Source: Silybum marianum (Eukaryota; Streptophyta; Magnoliopsida; Asterales; Asteraceae). Taken from it: a DNA stretch of 64,000 nucleotides. The position numbers and the translations under genes were made by a program. The notes under the pieces were generated by a model. It worked only from the letters and a program-made list of their open reading frames with translations. It ran no database searches and was not told the origin of the DNA. Where the stretch lies: NCBI GenBank assembly GCA_036898165.1, contig CM072534.1, positions 38,106,548 through 38,170,547 on the forward strand. The letters are read 5' to 3'. This document shows positions 1-11,453 of the stretch, in pieces (positions within the stretch are counted from its first letter, which is position 1; every line of letters begins with the position of its first letter).

Positions 1-1421
1 TTTTTTCGTCACACGTGATTTATTTCATATAAATGAGATTATATGATGACAATCGTTAGTATTTTGTGAAAACTAACAAGTGAAAGAGGTTGACCAAAAC
101 TGTTTTGGGTCACGAGTAATTATCGCGGTGTATCCGCATTGAGTGGACGGAGAAAACGTATAAATGATTGTGAGTTTTTATGAAAAAGCTTTATAAATTG
201 AATTGCATATATTTCAAAGTATTTTACTTTGATATAATTATGTTATGGGAATTGATTTAAAGATGGTTGAGAAAGTTAAAGTACGTGACTTTTGATAAAA
301 GAGATTTATAAACTGAGACGCATATATTTCAAAGTACTTTACTTTGATACTATTTACGACATGGGATTTGTTTCGGATTGTTGAAAGAAAGTTAAAGTAT
401 GTGAGTTTTTATTACAAACCATTTTCGAGATGAAATGCATATTCTATTAAAGAGTTTTATTTAGATAATATATCAAATTAGAATAATTGGATTATTATCA
501 TTATTTAGGATACATGTTTCGATTATGGGTTGTTGAGAAAATTAACACATGTGAGATCTATTTGAGAAATTATTATTAAATGATTTCCTTGTAAAAGTAT
601 GTGTTACTTGATGGGGTGTACAAGAGCTTTCTTTTAACCATTTTCGAACAACAATGCGTATATTATCAAATGGTTATTACTTCAATATTATACCGGTTTG
701 GTATGTTTACTTTATTACCGTTAACTGCGATACGGTATTTTTACATGTTGTTAGAGATTAACGCATGTGGTGAAATTAGTGACTTCTGGGGTTTAAAAGG
801 TACTTACACAACAGGAGCAGGGTGCGTTAGGACTATGATGGTTCGCGCAAATGATTATATATATTGTGCCCACGAATTCGTTTCGTGTTTGGCTGGGTTA
901 TAACCGGTAGGGATTGCAACCGTACCGGGATGTTTGAAATTTTGAGCAGCGACTGTTGTGGCAAGTTACCTGGGTGAGAGATTGAGCCTGAGTGTTAACT
1001 CACTACTAACCGATTTAAAGGCTCTTCGACAAATTGGATTGCGCATGGGTGTCAACTATATGTTTAACGGTTTTGAAAGATTTTATCATGAATTGGTTAT
1101 ATTGCAACTATTGCACTAACAGGGATTTACTCACTAGACCTTATGGTCTAACCCTCATTTTGTTTTAAAAAATATGCATTTCAGGATCTCAGCTGACACT
1201 TTTATTTGCGGGTAAAAGAGATGCTTTATGTCGAGCATGCTATCAAGTTTAATTTAATCTTCATGATTTTAGAATCGTTCATGTGAAGATTATTAGCGAA
1301 AATTTTTATTTGTCGCTTTTTGACAAATTGTATAGAAGGAGACCCAAATTTGTAGCCTTGAATGTGGTGTCTTAATTGTATAATTTGCAGTATTTGTTAT
1401 ATGAAAACACGGGTTGTCACA
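1..1421 (+). mobile_element. 3' part of a Gypsy-like LTR, cut by the window edge
   Basis: The stretch ends in GGGTTGTCACA at 1411-1421. Its reverse complement, TGTGACAACCC, is the usual start of many plant Ty3/Gypsy LTRs. The 5' part holds degenerate direct repeats: the block CATATATTTCAAAGTA recurs at 206 and 321, a 115-bp period, with weaker copies further on. No coding sequence is convincing here. The other LTR, primer-binding site and target duplication lie outside the window, so the superfamily is inferred from the terminal motif only. Confidence 0.5.
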
Positions 1422-1602
1422 GATATTGCATTCAGGGACGAAAAATTTAATTTTTTTTAGTCATTTAAATTGCAAACCAGATAGTTATTTAGGTAACTTT
1501 TTGGGATAAATGGGTAAACAGGTAAAACTAATAAAAAAAGTGGTTAGTTTTGTTAATTTCCCTTAAAATCAGGGGTATCAATTGTAATTCACCAATACTT
1601 AG

Positions 1603-1613
1603 GTTATATATAA
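1603..1613 (+). promoter_or_regulatory. candidate TATA box for TAF6
   Basis: TTATATATAA lies about 180 bp after the LTR end and about 1 kb upstream of the TAF6 start codon. A plausible transcript start would be near 1635. The leader would then hold an intron from GT at 1745 to AG at 2554, which brings the second leader exon (2555-2608) directly to the ATG. This is inferred from spacing and splice-site consensus. Confidence 0.4.
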
Positions 1614-1744
1614 CCTGGCTCAGGATAAATTGCCTGGTAAAGCGAAAACCAAAGGCTCTTTCACCGGCCATAAAAACACCGTCTGTAACATAATAAGCCG
1701 GCGACAGGCGTCACGATCAATCCTCCGGCACCGGTTAGGAGGAG

Positions 1745-2554
1745 GTAAACATTCTTCATGTTTGAATTTGAGCTAATATTGATGCTGTATGTTTGCTGTT
1801 GGACTTGGATAACCAAGTTCTTAGTAAAACCCTAGATGGACTGTGATTTTTGGGAAGAATAATGTATATTATTAATATTTGATTTTGATTTTAGGGTTCT
1901 TCAACTGGTTCGATTTCGTTAGGATTTTGTCGCTTTGAATTGATGCTTCCATTATTCAAGTGTTAAGTATCATAAATTTGGTGCGAATAAATTGTGTGCC
2001 AGGAGGTCATAAATCTGGTTTGTTTCGTGATTTTTGTTCAAGTGCTTTTGATGCTTCGATGGGTTTTCACTATAAGCTAGTTGATTTTAGTCAGTTTGTT
2101 GTTCTTCCTTTCAGGTAAGCTTGTCATTATTTTATAGTTAGGTTTTGTAAACTGATTTCGAATGGAAATCTAGAATCTTTTGAGTTTTGACCTTTTTTTT
2201 TTATTTTCTCAACTTTGAAGTCCTACATACTAAAAAAGTTGCTGACATAGGTTGGAACACCGTTCCCAGAGGACAACATTAACACTTATGGGAATTCTAT
2301 TAGATTGGCATAAAACTATAAGCGGAAATCAGGTTCATAAATTTGGTGTTAAGTAAAAAAACTTTATTTTGCCCCAAAGATTGTATAATCTGTTAAGGAT
2401 GTCCTGTTTTCTATTTGGTTTTCTGCTAGCTATTTCTGCTATACATTCAACCATGATACCAATTGTTAAATGTCACAAGTCACAACCCTAGCTGAGTGCC
2501 TAAGTTGTGGAATAACATCTGCCTTCCTAGATGATGATTCCTCTAATGTTGCAG
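1745..2554 (+). other. probable leader intron of TAF6
   Basis: The donor GGAG|GTAAAC at 1741-1750 and the acceptor TTGCAG at 2549-2554 frame about 810 bp with no supported coding content. Another possible acceptor lies near 2114. Leader introns are common in plant housekeeping genes. The call rests on splice consensus and on the absence of any coding exon upstream of the histone-fold exon. Confidence 0.4.
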
Positions 2555-2608
2555 AGTTCCCTAGAGTCTGAGGCATCCTACTGATGAAACAGTATTAAAG
2601 AGACTAAA

Positions 2609-5600
2609 ATGAGCATTGTACCAAAGGAGACAGTGGAGGTCATATCACAGAGCATCGGCATAAGTAATTTGTCTTCAGATGCTGCGTTGGCTCTCGCTCC
2701 TGATGTAGAATATCGTATGCGGGAAATAATGCAGGTAATTATTGTTTATACATTTTTGTACATTTTAGACAATAATCAGTTTGGCTATTGAGTCTTTTGT
2801 AAAACCAGATGTAATAATAGTTTATATAAAAGAAGTATCATTTCTTAAGTTAAGGCCATCAAAGCCATGATTGATGCTTCAAATTCAAACCACCATCAAA
2901 GCATGATATTATACTTATAGAGCTCCATGTCATGTAATATCATATGCATATAGTATTGTATTCCTTGTGAGTCACAAATTCTTATTTGCTATACTTATAT
3001 AGATTACTGACATAAAGATTGCATGACTAGAAGTTTAGAACTTCTGTTATAGTGCTAGTGGTGGTGATCAAAAAAGGCATCTTGGTGGTAACAAGAGATA
3101 TCTTATTGGGTTTTCTCGTTGTTATAACTGCAGGAGGCTATCAAATGCATGCACCACTCAAAAAGGACTACATTGACCACAGATGATGTAGACAGCGCAC
3201 TTAGCATGCGAAATGTTGAGGTGGATCACCAGTTGTCTATCTGCTTACGTGATATGATATTAGTTTTTGTAATTTATCGTGCCTAATTTGACACCCGTTA
3301 TTATTGTCAGTTCAGCCAATTTATGGATTGGCATCTGGAGATCCTTTGCGGTTTAAGAGAGCCCTTGGACACAAAGATTTATTTTACATTGATGACAAGG
3401 ATGTGGATTTTAAAGATGTAAGAAATGCACCATCTGATAATCTTCAAAATTTAGAGTAGCATAATCTTCCCATGTACCTTAAAAGGTTAATTCTTTCTTC
3501 TCCTGAAATGAAGGTAATCGAAGCTCCATTACCTAAAGCACCACTGGATACTTCAGTGTTTTGTCACTGGCTGGCCATCGAAGGTGTACAACCTGCTATT
3601 CCAGAAAATGCTCCTGTTGAAGGTTTGTTTTTAAGTCACCTATGTAATGGAGTGAAAGAGCACTTCTATTTTGAACTATGAAGCAAAGTTTTAAATCAAA
3701 ATTTTGGTTCTAAATGTTTCAGAAACATTTATGCATATAACCTTGAATCCTTGATCTTTTGTTTCCATTTAGATCTTTCTTTAAGGTTGGTTGTCAGAAT
3801 CTAATATAATTGGCCCCCTTTCTTTCTTAAATAGTATTTTATATATGCATTCACTATGGCAGAGCTGACATTTGAAGCTGTTATGGGTCATCTGCAGTTA
3901 TTGCTGCTCTTCCCGAGACTAAAAAGCCCGAGCAAAAGAACGATGAACTGCCTATTGATATTAGATTGCCTGTAAAACATGTCTTATCTAGAGAACTTCA
4001 GGTACATAATAGCAACCTCATATATATATATATATTGTTCCGCCATTCTGAAATTTGTATTGTTGCTGCAGTTGTACTTCAATAAAATTACCGAGCTTGC
4101 AGTAAGTATGCCGGATACTGCTCTTTTCAAGGAAGCACTGATGAGTTTGGCTACAGACTCTGGACTCCATCCCCTGGTTCCTTATTTTACGTGCTTTATT
4201 GAAGATGAGGTACTTGCAGGGCTAAAGTTTCTATGAATCAGAATGAAAAGATAGCATCTTTTTGCACAAATTCAAGTACTCGTTCCACTGAACCCTCGAT
4301 TTTTTTCAGGTTTCACGTGGTCTGAATGATTTTCAGCTGCTTTTTGCTTTAATGCGGCTTGTTTGGAGTCTTCTCCAGAACCCGCACATACATGTTGAAC
4401 CTTATGTAAGTCTCTAGTGAGCTTGTTACTTTCTTGATATATCCTTTATTTGTTTTATTATTTTGATAACATGAATATCTTTAGAAAGATGGCTAAATAT
4501 TTGAACATTAATTCCATTGCTTGACGATGAAATCACAAAAAAACATGTATTGGCTGAAAGATAGCTAGATTTGAACACAATGATGTTTAGATTAAACAAC
4601 AATTCATTATTGCTTTATTAGTTTATCTTTATTTAAAAAAAAACATATAGTGTCAATAAACCACATGCCACTTTTGTTGAGAGCAAGAACTAGAGTACAA
4701 GTCTTGCAAATCCCAGGTCATAACTTATTAAGTACTTGAAAGATGGTTTATCTTAAATGTAGCTCAAATTATGTGGTCATAGATATGAATCGTAATTAAT
4801 GTAAGGAAAATAAATACTAATCATCTATTAATATTCTTCATGTTGTTTGTCTTGCAACTTGGTTATTTGTATCAACATTTTGTAGCACATGATTTTTGTG
4901 GATATTATGTTTAATTTTTTGGTTATATTGTAGATTTTCATCTAACATGTTTCATGGTTCTGCCAGCTGCACCAATTGATGCCACCTGTTGTAACCTGTG
5001 TCGTTGCAAAAAGGTTAGGAAATCGAATTGCTGACAATCACTGGGAGCTTAGAGACTTCACCGCCAATCTTGTTGCCACTATATGTAAAAGGTGCAACCT
5101 TTATCATTATTGTATTGTAAATATGCTTCTAGAGCACAAATGCATCTTGCTATTTAGAAGGATGTTTTTCTTGTTTACCTTTTAACAGTTTCATTAAGAG
5201 GCAACCTCTGAATCGCTAAGAGGTGAATCCTGTTTGGCAAAAAATAAGTCTACCTCTTAATGGTTCCAAAACCCTCTAAATCATTTTGTATCCTGGACCT
5301 CCTTAATCATTCAGAGCCCTAATTTCATTTTGAATAATTACCAAACAATTATATTTCATTTTGCACTATATCATAAAAGCCTCTTAATCATTCTGACCAC
5401 TTAATCATTCTGCACCAAACCATTCAATAATTGCCTAACAGCCCCAACTGCTGATATTGTTAAGCTGATAAAACTGTTGATGTTGATTCCAGGGTAACAT
5501 ATTATTATTTTTAAATAATAAATAAGTTGCATTATGTTTTGCAGGTTTGGGCATAATTATAGTAGTCTCCAGAAGCGTTTGACTAAAACATTGCTTAAAT

Positions 5601-7921
5601 CATTTTTAGATCAGAAACGGACATTGACTCAACATTATGGTGCTATTCAAGGACTAGCAGCTCTTGGACCTGATGTGGTAAGAAAATATTACACTGTTTG
5701 CAAAAAGAAATTGGATACTAAATTCTTCTAGAAGGGTATTGGCCATTATATTTGGTCAGATTATTTTCTCTAGGTCTCGGCTGCATAAAGCTCCCCTCTA
5801 AAAGCTTACTGAATAAGCCACTTTCTATATCATTAAGCCACTACCAAACAGTCATGTATAACTGACCGAATAAGCTGTGAGTCCCATTAAGCTCGTTAAG
5901 GTGCTAACAAACAGGACCTAAATCGTTTGTGATAGAAACCTTTGTTGATCTGAATTTGATAGTTATTCCTGTAAGTCTTCATGGAAGCTAGATAGTTTCA
6001 ACTGTTAATATACTTTACATCTATGTTTTCTTTTTCCTTTTATCTTCCCAAAGTTGAAATCACAAAGATACGACATCATGTGTAATTGTAAAGTTAGATA
6101 AAGATCAGAAACATTTTCCTCTTAACCTCAACAAACGTGCAAAATATACATGATTTTCTCTGCTCCATATACAAACAAATATAAAATTCCATTGTCGATA
6201 GTGGTTCTTTCTCCAGTTCTGATGATATTTCTCAACTTTTATGCAGGTTCGTAGTCTTCTCCTGCCAAATCTCGAGACTTATTTAGGCTTTCTTGAAGAA
6301 ATGCTTCTTCAGAATCAGAAAAAGGAAATGACAAGGCATGAAGCTTGGCGTGTTTATGGGGCATTATTGGTTAGTTTATCTTATAAAAACAATCTTGTTT
6401 CTTTGGTCATTATACAGTTAAAATGCATTTTGTTTGTGCTTGTGACTTATATAAATTATTTTCCAGCGTGCTGCAGGTCGGTCTGTATATGATCTGCTTA
6501 AGCTCTTCCCCATTTTACCATCCCCACCTGCAAATTCTATTTGGAGGACCAATCTGAAAGTTATTGGTACAAGTGAAATAAGTAAGTTTCCCATTGATTT
6601 TAATAGACATGGATTAAAAACATCATAAATTCAACAAGCATCTTTAACATCTAGCTGGTAGATGTTTTCTTCTTACTAGAATATTAGGGTTACCCAAATC
6701 TTTTAAAGAACTTGGAGGCAATGGGCACACATGACCACTTGTTCCTCTAAGGGGCTGTGTAGTTGGTTTTCCATTAAGTCCTGTATGGATAAAGCTGGCT
6801 GTGTAGATTAATCTGTCTATAGATTTGGAGGGTTTGTTCATAGAAGGTTACCAAATAAGCCACATTGTATATCATTAAGCTACTAACCAAACAGTCATGC
6901 ATAGCTGACCGAATAAGCTGCGAGTCCTATTAAGCTCATTAAATTGTTAACAGACAGGCCCTAAATCAATTTGCTTAATGGGACTCGTAGCTTATTCGGT
7001 CAGCTATGTATGACTGTTTGGTAGTGGCTTATTGATATACAAAGTGGCTTATTCAGGAAACTTCCAGGGGGAGCTTTATGCAGAAAGCCAAGTTTCTTCC
7101 GAACTTGTCTCTCCCAATTAAGAAACAGTTTCATTTCATTTATGAGAAAACCCTCCCAAACAAAAACCTTATCAATCTATACAGACAGATTAATGCACAG
7201 AGACATTTTTATCCATACAGGACTTAACGAAAAACCAACCAAACAGCCCCTCGCGACATATTAAACCCGTAATTATCTTTTTTTTAAGGGAATACGTATC
7301 GCCTGATTAGAGTAAAGTCAATATGTGGACTTGCTTCAGCTTTTGGTACCATGGATTTGTACCCTTCATCTCTAACCAAACATTTGACTTGAACTTTGAA
7401 GTATAATATATATATATATATATATATATGGCAAATGAACGACAAATAAAAACATTTGGTGAAATTTAAACTCCTGACCTCCAGGGGTTCAAAGTCCCTT
7501 TGATTGGAATTCGTGGGTAATGCTCATTAATTTGTTATATATTCTTTTAATATATGAAGATAAACGCAAGGCGAATGAAGCAGAGGAGTTGGAGCAACAG
7601 CCTTCCCCAAAGAAAACAATTACTACGGATGGACCTGTGGTTTCAGAGTCCACATCACAAGGTGAAACTGAGGCAGATACGTCAATTAAGCAGCAAATTC
7701 TCGATGATGGTGTTAAAGGAAAAAAGGGGGATGATAAGGGTAATAATAGCAATAGCAATAGCAATAGGCGTAATAATAATGCATCAAAGACATCTGCATA
7801 TCTTAAGCAGGTTTGGAAAGATGATCTAAATTCAGGACAACTTGTTATTTCACTATTTGAACTGTTTGGTGAAGGCATCATGTCTTTCATTCCGGCACCT
7901 GAGATGTCTCTATTTCTATAA
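2609..7921 (+). CDS. TAF6: TAF6, TBP-associated factor 6 (TFIID subunit)
   Basis: A nuclear histone-fold protein that pairs with TAF9 in TFIID (and in SAGA-type complexes) for RNA polymerase II initiation. Twelve coding exons join in frame: 2609-2734, 3134-3220, 3316-3417, 3514-3622, 3898-4001, 4072-4209, 4310-4405, 4967-5091, 5545-5677, 6247-6369, 6467-6581 and 7560-7921, giving 539 aa. Residues 1-71 form the TAF histone fold (start MSIVPKETVEVISQSIG, then a KRTTLTTDDVDSAL helix). Residues about 170-400 match the conserved TAF6 C-terminal HEAT-like region, with KRLGNRIADNHWELRDF and QHYGAIQGLAALG. The tail is charged, with an Asn/Ser run from an AATAGC-type microsatellite (about 7741-7776), and ends in the family-like SLFELFGEG...EMSLFL. 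Length is normal for plant TAF6 (about 530-550 aa). All introns are GT-AG and phases agree. It appears intact. Several introns carry MITEs. Confidence 0.95.
5195..5455. mobile_element. hAT-like MITE in TAF6 intron 8
   Basis: The segment repeats a CTCTTAATCATTCTG-type word several times and ends in GCCTAACAGCCCC, like other hAT-type MITE termini here. It lies wholly inside the intron between exons 8 and 9. The left end is uncertain. Confidence 0.4.
5750..5922 (-). mobile_element. MITE family M1 copy in TAF6 intron 9 (partial)
   Basis: It shares TAAGCCACT, CAAACAGTCATGTATA and GACCGAATAAGC with copies at 6751-7250, 23695-24000 and 24330-24620. It runs opposite to the IBR5-intron copies and ends in CTAACAAACAGGACC, the family's terminus. 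The half that should carry the other terminus is missing. Confidence 0.65.
6751..6962 (-). mobile_element. MITE family M1 copy in TAF6 intron 11
   Basis: It starts GGGGCTGTGTAGTTGG and ends CAGACAGGCCCT, matching the family's two inverted termini (GGGGCTGTTTG type). The middle is shortened compared with the roughly 290-bp copies. It lies next to an oppositely oriented copy. Confidence 0.65.
6963..7250 (+). mobile_element. MITE family M1 copy in TAF6 intron 11, inverted relative to its neighbour
   Basis: It begins with the family block GCTTAATGGGACTCG and ends CAACCAAACAGCCCC at 7250. With the 6751-6962 copy it forms a tail-to-tail inverted pair inside one intron. Terminal sequences suggest hAT-type termini, but no target duplication was confirmed. 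Confidence 0.65.
7408..7430. repeat. (TA)n microsatellite in TAF6 intron 11
   Basis: An uninterrupted TA tract inside the long intron before the last exon. Confidence 0.9.
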
Positions 7922-9520
7922 CTAACTGTAAGTAAACATATCATTATTTGTTAAATCAAGATTCTTGTTATTTCTTTCCGGAATATGTAAAGAACCAAAA
8001 TTTGGGGAAAAAGTCATGGCAGGAATAGAAAGCTGGGAAGACATGTTATTTGATCAGGAAAGAAACCCAGATATGATTAAGCATTTACCGTCTGAATCAT
8101 GGCAGGTTTTAGTTCATCATGGTGAATCAATGCTTTGCCATTTTCATCTAGAATCACTTTTTTTTTTGGCCAAAAATAAGCTGGCTTATAAGCTATAGCT
8201 TATTTTTAGTGTATACGTTTGACAAATCACTTATAAGCTAGCTTATTGAAACGTTACTTGGAGTAGCGTTTTGGGAGCTTATTGTCATTTTTTCCAATTA
8301 TAACCCTCATTAATAGTAATTATTAATTATTATTTTTTATTTTTCAATATGCCCTTTTGGTCATTTTAGATTCTTATATGCTAGTTTTACCAAACATGAT
8401 TTTTCCATCAGCTAGCTTGTCAGCCACCAGCTAGTTTGTCAAACATAGCCTTAGGCCTGTGATTTTGGTGGATTTGCTGCTTGGTTTCTTTGTTGGAACA
8501 GTTGTAGAGAAAAGTATGATTTTCATGTCTATAGTTTGTTGTTTATAACTGTTTTCGATCTTAGGTCTTTCAAAATTGCTTTTACTGCGATGGTTTTCTT
8601 TCAAAATTGCTTTTATTGCTATGGTTTTCATTTCACTTTTCATCTGTAAAGCTAACAAAGTTTAAAAAATCTTTTAAGGTAGGGGGTGATATGGTCTTTT
8701 TAGTTCTTTTTCTAATTGTCTAATTTTTTTTATCAAATAATAAATTAATGTACAAGTTATTAAAACTTGAGTATAAGTTATGATAAGTGTTATAAAAATA
8801 AAAAAACAAAAAGCCAAAACATAAAATAAAGATTATCTTATCCACCTCATATCTTATCAATGAGAATAATTATCTTGTATACCATAAGAATTATATTTCA
8901 TAACAATGGATTTATCTACATAATAATATTAAAATAATGTGTATTATATTGGACATATTCAGTTGGTTTAATTGATTTGTGTCAATTTTATTTAGTATTT
9001 ACTCATTTAGGTTGATCAAATATGTTGTTTTATTTATTTATTTCTGAATTCCATTGGATCAGTATTGTCTTGATGTTGGTTGCTATAAATTTCAATTCAA
9101 ACTAAAGTTAAACTTGTAACATATTTTTTGAAAGTAAATATTTTATTTAAAATAATTATTAACTAATTTATATTTTTAGTTTTAAAGTTGGTTCGCAACA
9201 TAAAATTCAATTATTTATTTTCAGTTATTTAATAATAATCATATTTAATTTTGGGATGAGGAATAAAAAATGTATATATATGTTTTTTATAGAATTTATA
9301 AGACTTACTTTAATAACATGTATAATAGGAAAGAAAAGCTAAAAGACAAAAATCAAATGAAATACAGCCCACGATGACTTAAATAACAGTTTTTTGAGGG
9401 CCAAAATAAAAATAATTATAAACAACAATCTGAAAAGACAAATATCGTGGTTTATTCAATGTTGCAAGTGGATTTTAATTTTGGAAAATAATTACTTATC
9501 AACAAGGTATAGAATCATGT
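7922..9520. other. TAF6 3' side and AT-rich spacer
   Basis: The TAF6 stop is followed by presumed 3' UTR. Between about 8165 and 8455 there is a MITE-like stretch with repeated AGCTAGCTT/CTTATAAGCTAG words and a TTTGTCAAACATAG end, but its borders are not clear. A short open stretch around 7990-8110 looks faintly coding but has no start or recognised similarity. From 8700 to 9520 I see only AT-rich sequence. Confidence 0.4.
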
Positions 9521-9526
9521 AAAAAG

Positions 9527-9732
9527 TAGAGTTAAGGTGAAAAACGTAAGAAAAAAATCTGGATCCTTGGATCACTTTTAATCTTATACTCATCCATGAA
9601 TTACGCCTTAGAAGAGAGTTGACCTGGTGTATCTCAGTTCACCTCATCATGGTGCATCTCGTCATATGTGCATCCAAGGGTGGAAATCTCTTCTTACGCT
9701 TCTCACCTTAAATCTCTTTCTTACCGGAACCC
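9527..9732. mobile_element. MITE family B copy
   Basis: The left end, AGTTAAGGTGAAAAACGTAAG, is mirrored at the right end by CTTACGCTTCTCACCTTAA. The same inverted termini flank the copies at 10694-11293 and 53885-54103. An open frame of about 70 codons inside it is fortuitous. Confidence 0.6.
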
Positions 9733-9884
9733 AACCCTTATCAACAAATGGGGTAATTATTATCGAAGAGGGACACAAGTTAAATTTACAACGAACGGCG
9801 AGCAAAATGGGGTATCGTTTGAGCAAAAAGGATGATTAGAAATATTTTAGAGTTGACTCAGCAGTTGAGGCTATTGATATGTTT

Positions 9885-9980
9885 AAGCTTGTCTTCGTAG
9901 GATTCGAACTTAACATGTTATCTATCTGATTGAAGTCGCTCTGTCCATGTACCAACTAAGCTAGACAACCGAGGGCTAAA
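9885..9980 (-). mobile_element. tRNA-derived SINE fragment
   Basis: Read on the minus strand it has an A-box-like TAGCTTAGTTGG and, about 50 bases later, a B-box-like AGTTCGAATCC. This is the internal Pol III promoter layout of a tRNA or tRNA-derived SINE. It does not fold as a convincing functional tRNA, and no anticodon arm could be assigned. Confidence 0.5.
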
Positions 9981-10004
9981 ATGGGGTATTATTATATGTT
10001 AATT

Positions 10005-10165
10005 TTGGAAGGGTGTCCTAGACTATATCTGGATTAATCCTAATAAGTTACGGCCGCAAGAAATCAACCTCATAAACTCGATGACCACAATTATTGTGTA
10101 CGCATAGAGATAGAATGTTCCACCACATCCCTAGTTCCTCAACCACTAAGCTACAACCTTAGGAG
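10005..10165 (-). mobile_element. SINE of the local tRNA-derived family
   Basis: The minus strand reads GGTTGTAGCTTAGTGGTTGA near the head and ends TAGTCTAGGACACCCTTCCA. That tail is shared with the SINE at 37358-37540 and resembles the one at 20171-20366. The B box is degenerate, so this copy is probably old. Confidence 0.6.
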
Positions 10166-10672
10166 GTGTTTGTTCACATAATGGAATTCGATAGAATTGG
10201 AATTCATCAAAGGAATTTGACTTTGAATGAATTGGAATGAAATTTGACCATGTGTTTGGTGCAAAAAAATAAATAAATAGAAATATGCATTTATCGGGAG
10301 AGGGTGACAATTGTGTCAACAACTTTAGTGGTGGGTGGGATGAGGTGGGGGTGGGTGGCTATGGCAGCAAAAAATAGTGGTGTGGTGGGGGTGGCGGTAG
10401 CGATGGTGATAATATCAATTGATAGCGGTGGTGGTGGTGGCAGACACGACGGTGGTGGCGGCGGATATGTAGTCGACGAGGATGGTGTAGGTGGGCGGGA
10501 AGAGGGTGGGGCAGATGGTGGTTAAATTTATTTTTGTCTTTCTAAATAAAAATTATAAATTATGTTACATTTGTCACGAAATGGAATTCAAAATCATTCG
10601 TATAAAATGATCAAATTCCTCAACCGTGGAATTCGGTGATCCAATCTATTCATTTTACAAACCAAATAACGT
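10148..10672. mobile_element. hAT-like MITE with a G-rich repeat core
   Basis: The left terminus GGTGTTTGTTCACATAATGG and the right terminus TTTTACAAACCAAATAACG are rough inverted repeats. They resemble the ends of the larger element at 47104-48095 (GGCGTTTGGTTCGCAGAATG). The core (about 10304-10525) is GGT/GGTGG-rich and produces a meaningless Gly/Val-rich open frame. Confidence 0.5.
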
Positions 10673-10693
10673 TAAGGAATTTGGTCAGGGTTG

Positions 10694-11293
10694 GGAGCCG
10701 TTGAGAAGAGAAGTTATGGTGAGAAGCTTAATAAGAGATCTCCACCGTTAAAAGCACATTAGATTGAGATACACCAAGATGAGATACAACAGATCAATTC
10801 TTGTTAGAAGCGCAATTCATGGGTGGATGTGAGATTAAAAGTGATCAAAGGTTCAGATTCCTTTTTAGAGCATCTCCAAAAGCTATGCTAAAATAGAGAA
10901 AAGTAAGATTTTAACAATTTTTTTGCTCTGATAGTTATGCTATCTTGTATGCTAAAATAGGAAAAAGAGAATAAAGATGATAAAGTTCTTTAAATTTAGA
11001 GAAATCTCTAAAACTCTTTGGATAAGAGAGAGAAATAAGATTTTATTTCTTCTCACCAATAGAAAACGTTGAAATTAAGAGTTTAGGAGAAAGAACTTAT
11101 GTTTTATTAAGTGTATTGAATATTTTAATAATATAATTAAGGATAAAATTGCTAAAATAGAATAGTTGTTGGAGTTGAATGTAATTTTTTTTTAGAGATT
11201 ATTACTTTTAATATTCTATTTTAAAAAACTTATAGCATTACTGTTGGAGATTCTCTTACGCTTCTCACCTCAAATTTACTTCTCACACGATCC
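10694..11293. mobile_element. MITE family B copy interrupted by a Tourist-like MITE
   Basis: The left part (AGAGATCTCCACC...GTGATCAAAGGTTCAGATTCC) closely follows the uninterrupted copy at 53885-54103. The right end continues after the inner element with TTACGCTTCTCACC and ends CTTCTCACACGATCC. The right end lies about 160 bp upstream of the dioxygenase ATG. Confidence 0.8.
10868..11255. mobile_element. Tourist/PIF-Harbinger-like MITE nested in MITE B
   Basis: The termini GAGCATCTCC and GGAGATTCTC are inverted repeats flanked on both sides by the 3-bp target duplication TTA (10865-10867 and 11256-11258). Removing it restores the family B sequence. The interior is AT-rich and non-coding. The copy at 40190-40574 has the same TIR and the same TTA duplication. 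Confidence 0.85.
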
Positions 11294-11453
11294 ACCGGCA
11301 TTTGGTCAAAGAAATTTATCATTTCAATTCCATCAAATTTATTTGAATTCCGCGAACCAAACGACCGTTATTATCTGTTTTCAGTGGTCAGTTCACCAAT
11401 TTCCTGCCGGATCCAAAGTTCCGGCCGTTTCAAGCTACTGTCACCGGTGATCA

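Noticed and set aside
601..903. 100-codon + strand open frame
   Set aside because: It lies inside the LTR fragment, has no family resemblance, and its composition matches the surrounding LTR.
7489..7944. 151-codon minus-strand open frame rich in Leu and Ser
   Set aside because: It is the antisense shadow of TAF6 exon 12. The Leu run mirrors the Asn/Ser microsatellite.
10304..10525. Gly/Val-rich 73-codon open frame
   Set aside because: It is a translation of a GGT/GGTGG low-complexity core of a MITE.
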